DNA of 12,662 nucleotides from contig JBKHBQ010000098.1 of NCBI GenBank assembly GCA_046542305.1, positions 1 through 12,662 of the forward strand, given 5' to 3'. A model generated the notes under the pieces. It was not told the origin of the DNA and did not search any database. It was given only the letters and a program-made list of their open reading frames with translations. This DNA comes from JBKHBQ01 sp046542305. Lineage in GTDB: Bacteria; Bacteroidota; Bacteroidia; Bacteroidales; 4484-276. Of this stretch, positions 7,551 through 12,662 are shown one piece after another; the stretch's first letter is position 1; each line of letters begins with the position of its first letter. The translations under genes and the position numbers were made by a program.

Positions 7551-7558
7551 CAAAAATA
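7551..7558 (-). promoter_or_regulatory. Minus-7 promoter element (TATTTTTG) of the flavodiiron gene
   Basis: The minus strand reads TATTTTTG followed by CAGCC, a perfect TAnnTTTG match 26 bases before the ATG. The same eight bases occur ahead of the Crp/Fnr-family gene, but that is expected from the consensus. No minus-33 element is evident. Confidence 0.55.
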
Positions 7559-7611
7559 GGGATAATTTAAAAATCCCCTTTGCTGCCGTTTACACGTTTG
7601 CATCGAAACAC

Positions 7612-7635
7612 AAAAAAAGCCCCCGGGAAGGGGGC
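7612..7635 (-). terminator. Intrinsic terminator of the DUF302 gene
   Basis: On the minus strand GCCCCC pairs with GGGGGC around a 5-base loop, then seven T follow (complement of 7618-7612). It ends transcription of the DUF302 gene 35 bases past its stop codon and separates it from the flavodiiron promoter. Confidence 0.9.
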
Positions 7636-7670
7636 GGTTGAAGCTTTTCCGGAAGTGAATTCACTGCGGA

Positions 7671-8057
7671 TTACAGATCGTTGATGGCTTTGACCAGTTT
7701 ATCTCGAATTTCTGCTGCAATCACTTCAATGTTTTCGTTCTGCACAGCCTGCAAGGAGGCCACAGGGTCGACGGCAGAAACTTCTACCTTTCCATCTCCG
7801 ATATCCTGAACGATAACGTTGCAGGGCAGCATGGTTCCGATCTTATCTTCCTGCTGAAGCGCCTTGTATGCATAAGGAGGATTACAGGCGCCGAGGATGA
7901 CATATTTCCTGAAATCCACATCCAGTTTTTCTTTTAGCTTCTCGTGAATGTCGATCCTCGACAGCACGCCAAAGCTTTCTTTTTTCAACGATTCGGTGGT
8001 TTTTTCTATCGCTTCGTCGAATTCCGACGTGATGGTTTTGCTAATGTAATATTTCAT
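7671..8057 (-). CDS. DUF302 domain protein
   Basis: A 128-residue protein made almost entirely of one DUF302 domain, the usual size for stand-alone members. The family signature is clear: GACNPPYAYKAL (56-67), then IGTMLPCNVIVQD (73-85), each containing one cysteine (Cys58 and Cys79). There is no signal peptide or membrane segment, so it is probably cytoplasmic. The family's biochemical function is not established. The two conserved cysteines suggest a redox or metal-related role, but that is inference. The gene has its own terminator and diverges from the DUF47 gene across a 137-bp gap. I could not find a good TAnnTTTG element for it in that gap. Confidence 0.9.
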   Translation of the reverse strand: MKYYISKTITSEFDEAIEKTTESLKKESFGVLSRIDIHEKLKEKLDVDFRKYVILGACNPPYAYKALQQEDKIGTMLPCNVIVQDIGDGKVEVSAVDPVASLQAVQNENIEVIAAEIRDKLVKAINDL

Positions 8058-8156
8058 GACATTTTTGTTTACCTGTTAAACAACCAAAACCTGAATTTGT
8101 TGAAACCCCACCATCAGCGCATCATTCAGCTATCGTGAAGGTAGTTGTATTATTTC

Positions 8157-8164
8157 TATCTTTG
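8157..8164 (+). promoter_or_regulatory. Minus-7 promoter element (TATCTTTG) of the DUF47-PiT operon
   Basis: TATCTTTG is a perfect TAnnTTTG match. Transcription would begin near 8170, about 25 bases before the ATG at 8195. That makes the earlier in-frame ATG at 8135 unusable from this promoter and decides the start of the DUF47 gene. No clear minus-33 element is seen. Confidence 0.55.
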
Positions 8165-8194
8165 TTTTTAATACATTCACTAAACAACCGATAC

Positions 8195-8842
8195 ATGGCA
8201 TTACTTTTTAAAACGGCCAAAGAGGTGATCGTGAACATCGACGAGTTCTACGATAACGTGGAACAGGGGCTGTTGATATTCAAGGAAGGGGTTGAGAATT
8301 ACCTGTACGAACGGCACGACCAGTTCAGGAAAAACATTGAAACCTTGCATGAAATGGAGGCTGCTGCCGACGACAGGCAGATTGAGATAGAAAACGAGTT
8401 TTACCTGCATTCGCTCCTTCCGCAGTATGCCAGCGATGTGATGAACCTGCTGGAACAGTCGGACGAGTTGATCGATGTTCCCAAGCACAACCTCGACCGG
8501 TTTGATGTGGAGCAGCCCTACATTCCCAAAAAACTAGCCGACAGCTTCATCAAGATTACCGATACATCCATCAAAGCCGGAGAATATGCCATCCCGGCAG
8601 CACGCACCCTCTTCAGGGACATCAATTCGGTGCGTGAAAAGCTGACCAAAGTATTTTTTTACGAGCGCGAAACCGATAACCTTGCCCTTCAGCTCAAGCG
8701 CGACGTGTTTAAAATGGACGATCTGGAGCTAAGCCAGAAGATGCATCTGAGGTATTTTATTCTGCACATCGAAACCATTTCTGATAAAGCCAAACAGGTA
8801 GCCGATCTGCTGTCGCTAATGGCTATAAAAATAAAATTTTAA
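8195..8842 (+). CDS. DUF47 family (PhoU-like) partner of the PiT transporter
   Basis: A 215-residue, almost wholly helical protein of the DUF47/PhoU-divergent family, cytoplasmic by composition. Such proteins are commonly encoded next to PiT phosphate transporters and are thought to modulate them. It begins MALLFKTAKEVIVNIDEF and carries regularly spaced acidic residues (EMEAAADDRQIEIENEF, YERETDN) that in PhoU-like folds can bind metals. An in-frame ATG at 8135 would add 20 hydrophobic residues, but that segment overlaps the promoter element and does not look like family sequence, so 8195 is preferred. The stop codon overlaps the start of the transporter gene by one base (TAATG), which indicates translational coupling and a joint function. 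Confidence 0.9.
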   Translation: MALLFKTAKEVIVNIDEFYDNVEQGLLIFKEGVENYLYERHDQFRKNIETLHEMEAAADDRQIEIENEFYLHSLLPQYASDVMNLLEQSDELIDVPKHNLDRFDVEQPYIPKKLADSFIKITDTSIKAGEYAIPAARTLFRDINSVREKLTKVFFYERETDNLALQLKRDVFKMDDLELSQKMHLRYFILHIETISDKAKQVADLLSLMAIKIKF

Positions 8843-9975
8843 TGATCCTGTTTTTTCTAACCAGCGGATTGTTTCTGGGCTGGAGCCTGGGAGCCAACGA
8901 CGCGGCCAATGTTTTTGGTACCGCAGTGGGTTCGCGTATGGTACGTTTCAGGAAAGCTGCCATCATTGCCGGGATCTTCGTAATTGTGGGTGCTGTGGTT
9001 CAGGGTTCGGGAACTTCTGCCACACTCACCGATCTGGGAACCATCGCCAAACCTGCGGCGGCATTTACGGTGGCTCTGGCTGCTGCCGGGACGGTTTTTG
9101 CCATGACCCGTTTTAAGCTGCCCGTCTCCAGTTCTCAGGCCATAGTAGGTGCCATTATCGGATGGAATTTCTATGCAGGACAACCTACCGATCTTGCGGT
9201 AGTGGCCGAAATTACAGGCGCCTGGGTGAGCGGGCCTCTACTTGGCGCCCTGTTCACCATGGGGCTTTTTTATCTTTACAGGTTTGTGGCCGGTCATATT
9301 AAGGTTCACCTGCTCATCAAGGATGCATTTATCCGCTACTGGCTGCTGATTGTTGGAGCCTTTGGCGCATACAGCCTGGGAGCCAACAATATTGCCAATG
9401 TAATGGGTGTATTTATCCCATCGGTGGAATTTGCGCCGCTCGACCTGGGCATCTTCACCCTGAACAGCAATCAGCAGCTTTTCTTTTTGGGAGGGATCGC
9501 CATTGCGGTGGGAATCTTCACCTACTCGCACAGGGTGATGCGCACGGTAGGCAACGATCTGATGCCCCTCACGGCAGAAGCAGCTATTGTAGTGGTGCTG
9601 GCCCATTCGCTGGTATTGTTTATCTTTTCATCCACCTGGCTCTCCGAAAGCCTTCAAAGTCTCGGATTGCCCCCGGTACCACTCGTGCCCATCTCCAGTT
9701 CGCAGGTGATCATCGGAAGCATTCTCGGGCTGGGCCTGCTGAAAGGTATCCGGCAGGTGAAGCTGAACATTCTCGGCCGGATAGCCATTGGATGGCTGGT
9801 GCTGCCGCTGGCTTCGGGACTGATCGCTTTTCTGATGCTGTTCTTTATCGATAACGTGTTCAGACAGGAAGTAGAAGATGATCGAAAGCACGGAAAGGCT
9901 GCCATTCACAAACATTATCCGGCACAAACTGTTGAAGGGAAAAAGAATCAAGCTATCCGGTTTCCGGGTATGTAA
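8842..9975 (+). CDS. pit: PiT-family inorganic phosphate transporter
   Basis: A 377-residue inner-membrane protein of the PiT/PHO4 family, which carries phosphate with a cation (Na+ or H+). It shows the family's inverted internal repeat. GANDAANVFGTAVGS (17-31) and PVSSSQAIVG (94-103) in the first half correspond to GANNIANVMG (180-189) and PISSSQVIIG (283-292) in the second. Many hydrophobic segments alternate with short loops, and the last 35 or so residues form a charged cytoplasmic-type tail. The second repeat has Asn183 where the first has Asp20. I do not know whether this is usual in the subfamily. The coupling cation cannot be told from the sequence. Its start overlaps the stop of the DUF47 gene. 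No terminator is seen in the 73 bp before the porin gene, so the operon probably continues. Confidence 0.95.
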   Translation: MILFFLTSGLFLGWSLGANDAANVFGTAVGSRMVRFRKAAIIAGIFVIVGAVVQGSGTSATLTDLGTIAKPAAAFTVALAAAGTVFAMTRFKLPVSSSQAIVGAIIGWNFYAGQPTDLAVVAEITGAWVSGPLLGALFTMGLFYLYRFVAGHIKVHLLIKDAFIRYWLLIVGAFGAYSLGANNIANVMGVFIPSVEFAPLDLGIFTLNSNQQLFFLGGIAIAVGIFTYSHRVMRTVGNDLMPLTAEAAIVVVLAHSLVLFIFSSTWLSESLQSLGLPPVPLVPISSSQVIIGSILGLGLLKGIRQVKLNILGRIAIGWLVLPLASGLIAFLMLFFIDNVFRQEVEDDRKHGKAAIHKHYPAQTVEGKKNQAIRFPGM

Positions 9976-10048
9976 ACCTTTTACCATCCGGCCTGATGAT
10001 ATCTGTTGCGTTTGAAAGGAAAATCAAATATAATTTAAGTTCGGTAAG

Positions 10049-11578
10049 ATGAGCAGAAAAACAACTTTGGTGATCATGCTATTGCTGCTGATAATTGGCA
10101 CACAGGCTTATTCACAGCGGCTGATCCACGGAAAAGTAACCAGCGAATTCGGTATACCCATAGAAAATGTGAAGGTGCGCATCAGCGAGGATTATGAAGT
10201 AGCCGATCTGACCAACTCACTGGGAGAATTCAAAATACAGATCGATGCCGGATTTGTTGGATCGCTTGAGTTTGCGCATCGCGATTACCAGACCAGGGTG
10301 CTGCCGATCCCCGAAACGGACAGCATGCACATCCGGCTGGAGTCTCAGATCAGGATCAACGAATACGGACAGCGGGTTTCGCGCATCTCAATGACTGCCG
10401 AGATCCGCGACGGATTCCTGGTGCTGGAATCCATCGATGAGCGCTTCAGGATGTGGTTCGACAACAGGGTGTCGATCGACGGAGCTGTTTATTTGGGTGA
10501 TAACGATGAAATTGGCAATGGCGTGGACATTCGCCGTGCGCGATTTGCCGTAAAGGCCATTCTGTGGAAAAAATGGGGCGGAGAGATCGATCTGGATTTT
10601 TCGGGAAACCGAATGCGCCTGCGCGATGCCTATGTCCGATACTTCTTTAAAAACGGCATCCTTAAATTCGGTAATCACAAAGAACCATTCTCCATCGGCC
10701 GCACCTCCACTTCGCGATACATTAGCATAATGGAACGCCCGATGATGACCGAACTGGCGCCCTCGAGGCATATCGGTCTTTCGGTAAACAAACACGGGCA
10801 GCACTTTTTTGCACAGGGCGGTGTTTTTTTCAACCAGATCAACAATGGCCTGATCCGCGAACAAAATAAAGACTACGGCACCGATGAAGGCATTTCCGTT
10901 ACAGGCAGGCTGGCTTGGATGCCGGTTCAGGAAATCGATAAGCTGATTCACTTTGGCGCAGCCGGCTCCTACCGCACTCCCAAAGTGCCTGAAAAAGGCG
11001 ATCCGGTAAACAGCTTCCGCTACAACACTCAGGCTGAAACTTTTATCAACCGCAAAAAATATGTGGATACCGATTTTATCGAAGAAACCGATTTCTCCAC
11101 CCTGCTGGGATTTGAGTTTGCCGCCATGAAAAACAACCTGAAGTTTACAGCCGAATATGCCAGGCAGGATTTCAACCGGAAGGAAGGCTACGAAAATGCA
11201 GGTATCCACGGCTGGTACGCCATGGCTGGCTGGCTCCTTACCGGCGATCAGTACAGCTATTCCAATATCGAAGGTGAATTTACCCAGATCCGGTTCAGGG
11301 ACATCAACAAAGGCGCCATGGAAATGGCCGTTCGATACAGCTACATGGATGCCAACGATTTCGATGCAGGGATCACAGGCGGCGCAGCCGAAATCGTGAC
11401 CCTCGGCATGAATTACTATATGAATTACAACATCAAGTTAATGCTCAATCTTTCGTGGGTAAATCAGGACCGCTATGCCGACGGCCGCGGACAATTTGAT
11501 ACCGATCCGTTAAAACCTACCGGTGAAGCCGGTATAGATTTCGGCATGATTCAGTTGCGTACGGAAATCAATTTCTAA
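10049..11578 (+). CDS. OprO/OprP-like porin with N-terminal CarboxypepD_reg-like domain
   Basis: A 509-residue outer-membrane protein. Residues 1-22 form a signal peptide (core VIMLLLLIIG, cleavage after AYS). Residues about 24-97 resemble the small beta-sandwich CarboxypepD_reg-like domain found at the front of SusC-type proteins, with GKVTSEFGIPIENVKV and the LTNSLGEFKI strand. From about residue 130 to the end is an OprO/OprP (phosphate-selective porin) type beta-barrel, with the typical IRRARFAVKAILWKKWG and FGNHKEPFSIGR stretches and a terminal Phe (LRTEINF) expected for barrel assembly. OprP-like porins pass phosphate or polyphosphate in Pseudomonas. In Bacteroidota the substrate is usually unproven. 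The phosphate transporter upstream supports a phosphate role by context. The lipoprotein gene begins four bases after this stop codon, so the two are probably translated together. Confidence 0.88.
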   Translation: MSRKTTLVIMLLLLIIGTQAYSQRLIHGKVTSEFGIPIENVKVRISEDYEVADLTNSLGEFKIQIDAGFVGSLEFAHRDYQTRVLPIPETDSMHIRLESQIRINEYGQRVSRISMTAEIRDGFLVLESIDERFRMWFDNRVSIDGAVYLGDNDEIGNGVDIRRARFAVKAILWKKWGGEIDLDFSGNRMRLRDAYVRYFFKNGILKFGNHKEPFSIGRTSTSRYISIMERPMMTELAPSRHIGLSVNKHGQHFFAQGGVFFNQINNGLIREQNKDYGTDEGISVTGRLAWMPVQEIDKLIHFGAAGSYRTPKVPEKGDPVNSFRYNTQAETFINRKKYVDTDFIEETDFSTLLGFEFAAMKNNLKFTAEYARQDFNRKEGYENAGIHGWYAMAGWLLTGDQYSYSNIEGEFTQIRFRDINKGAMEMAVRYSYMDANDFDAGITGGAAEIVTLGMNYYMNYNIKLMLNLSWVNQDRYADGRGQFDTDPLKPTGEAGIDFGMIQLRTEINF

Positions 11579-11582
11579 AAAA

Positions 11583-12662
11583 ATGAACATGAAAAGAACC
11601 GCCATATTTGCTATCGCAATAAGTGTAATAATGCTGACAGGCGCCTGCGTAAAGGATGAACTGCGCGAACCGGTAACACCCGATAACAACCTCGACAACA
11701 TCGTGATTAACGAACTGCTGACGGCCAACAATGAACCGCCGTTGTATTTTCCCGACGGAACAGGTGAGGGCTACGACTGGGTGGAATTGTACAACGCCGG
11801 CAATACCGAAGTAGACGTATCGGGGGTATTTCTTGCCGATGAAGCCGGCAAACTGAAGGCCGAAAACCAGTTGCCCGGCGGCACTACCATTCCGGCAGGA
11901 GGTTTCCTGGTTGTGTTGTGCGGCGGCAATACCTCGCTCAGCGATACGCTTGTGTACGTGGATATGAAGCTGAGTGCCAAGGATGACGGCGACAACCATG
12001 TTTTCCTCTACGATCCGCTCGGAGTGCTGATCGACCAATCGGCGGCATTCGGCTATGAAAGCGGCATCGGAAGCAGCGGCCAGGGCCTGGACGACGAAAA
12101 ATCCCTGGGGCGCTATCCTGACGGCGATACCACCTGGATGGTTTTCGATGTTCCTACTCCGGGCACTGAAAACTACGTGCCCCCGCCCATTAACGAAGAA
12201 AACATCTTCATCAATGAATTTATGTGCGACAACGAAAATTTTGTGCCCGACGATTACGGTGAATATGATGACTGGATCGAAATATACAATCCCGGCCCCG
12301 AGGCTGTCGACATCGGCGGCTGGTACATTACGGATAACCTGGACGATCCGAAAGCCTTCAGGATATCAGACACCACACCCGCACTCACCACCATTCCTTC
12401 AGGAGGATTCCTCGTGCTTTGGGCCGACGATCAGCCGGCACAGGGCGCACTGCACGTTGGGATTAAGCTGAGCGCATCCGGTGAAGCCATCGGCATTTCA
12501 CGGTCAGGAATTATTTTCGCCGATTCGCTGGAATACGGCAGTGGCGGCGTTGTGGAGCCGCCTTCAGTCAACAAGTCGGCAGGACGGCTCCCTGATGGCA
12601 ACGATAACTGGACGGTCTTTGAAATTCCGACACCCGGAGACGCCAACCAGGAAATCATCCCG
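11583..12662 (+). CDS. Surface lipoprotein with at least two lamin-tail domains (3' end outside window)
   Basis: An open frame of 360 codons that runs off the right edge, so the C-terminus is unknown. A signal peptide (core IFAIAISVIML) leads to Cys22 in LTGAC. The following VKDE resembles the Bacteroidota surface-export signal. Two lamin-tail (LTD) domains follow, about residues 39-197 and 206-355. Each opens with an (I)xINE strand, has a DWVELYN or DWIEIYN motif, then IPAGGFLVV or IPSGGFLVL, and closes with GRxPDG...PTPGxxN. Sequence after the second repeat resembles the linker after the first, so a third copy or another domain may follow. Bacterial LTDs are often attached to secreted nucleases, phosphoesterases or other surface enzymes, so a catalytic domain downstream is possible but unseen. 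ATG 11583 leaves four bases after the porin stop. ATG 11589 (MKRTAIF) is an equally possible start. The lipobox is slightly atypical (Thr at minus 3). Confidence 0.85.
   Translation, partial: MNMKRTAIFAIAISVIMLTGACVKDELREPVTPDNNLDNIVINELLTANNEPPLYFPDGTGEGYDWVELYNAGNTEVDVSGVFLADEAGKLKAENQLPGGTTIPAGGFLVVLCGGNTSLSDTLVYVDMKLSAKDDGDNHVFLYDPLGVLIDQSAAFGYESGIGSSGQGLDDEKSLGRYPDGDTTWMVFDVPTPGTENYVPPPINEENIFINEFMCDNENFVPDDYGEYDDWIEIYNPGPEAVDIGGWYITDNLDDPKAFRISDTTPALTTIPSGGFLVLWADDQPAQGALHVGIKLSASGEAIGISRSGIIFADSLEYGSGGVVEPPSVNKSAGRLPDGNDNWTVFEIPTPGDANQEIIP

Noticed and set aside
6847..7641. 264-codon plus-strand open frame opposite the flavodiiron gene
   Set aside because: It is antisense to a gene with all diiron ligands conserved, runs through the flavodiiron promoter and the terminator of the DUF302 gene, and shows no family signature.
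8077..8189. Nine-base direct repeat TAAACAACC at 8077-8085 and 8181-8189 as an operator pair
   Set aside because: It is short, A-rich and far apart in an A/T-rich gap. Chance is the simpler explanation without comparative data.
9976..10048. Terminator or separate promoter between the PiT and porin genes
   Set aside because: Only a 4-bp CATC/GATG pairing without T-tract is present, and the nearest minus-7-like sequence (TATCTGTTG) does not fit the consensus.
10388..11209. Long open frame (273 codons) on the minus strand opposite the porin gene
   Set aside because: It lies wholly within a clear porin gene, has no recognisable domain, and its composition is what the antisense of a G/C-biased codon pattern gives.

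Overview
This window looks like chromosomal DNA from a member of the Bacteroidota, probably an anaerobic or oxygen-limited member of the class Bacteroidia. Four things point that way. Perfect TAnnTTTG minus-7 promoter elements lie ahead of four genes. There are several short lipoprotein signal peptides, two of them followed by a QKD/KDE-type surface-export signal. An LruC/DUF4114-like secreted protein is present, and an OprO/OprP-type porin carries an N-terminal CarboxypepD_reg-like domain. A class A flavodiiron protein fits an anaerobe that meets oxygen or nitric oxide. I cannot name a genus. I saw no tRNA, rRNA, CRISPR array, insertion sequence or phage gene.

Layout, left to right. At 91-783 (+) is a Crp/Fnr-family regulator whose promoter is covered by a perfect 12-bp inverted repeat. 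At 956-2989 (+) is a large surface lipoprotein with two acidic DxDFND modules and an LruC-like C-terminus. It converges on a stand-alone elongation factor G at 3105-5180 (-), and each of the two genes has its own intrinsic terminator in the 115-bp gap. Further along the minus strand come an unrecognised lipoprotein (5338-6177), a flavodiiron protein (6310-7524) and a DUF302 protein (7671-8057). Strong terminators follow both the flavodiiron and the DUF302 genes.

The right third is a plus-strand cluster: DUF47 (PhoU-like) protein, PiT phosphate transporter, phosphate-porin-like outer-membrane protein, and a lipoprotein with two lamin-tail domains that runs off the window edge. The first two genes overlap by one base, and the last two are separated by only four bases. 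Read together, this could be a phosphate-uptake route from the cell surface (lipoprotein and porin) to the inner membrane (PiT) with a cytoplasmic partner (DUF47). The porin-lipoprotein pairing is the most interesting hypothesis in the window. Its substrate is inferred from families and neighbours, not shown by the sequence.
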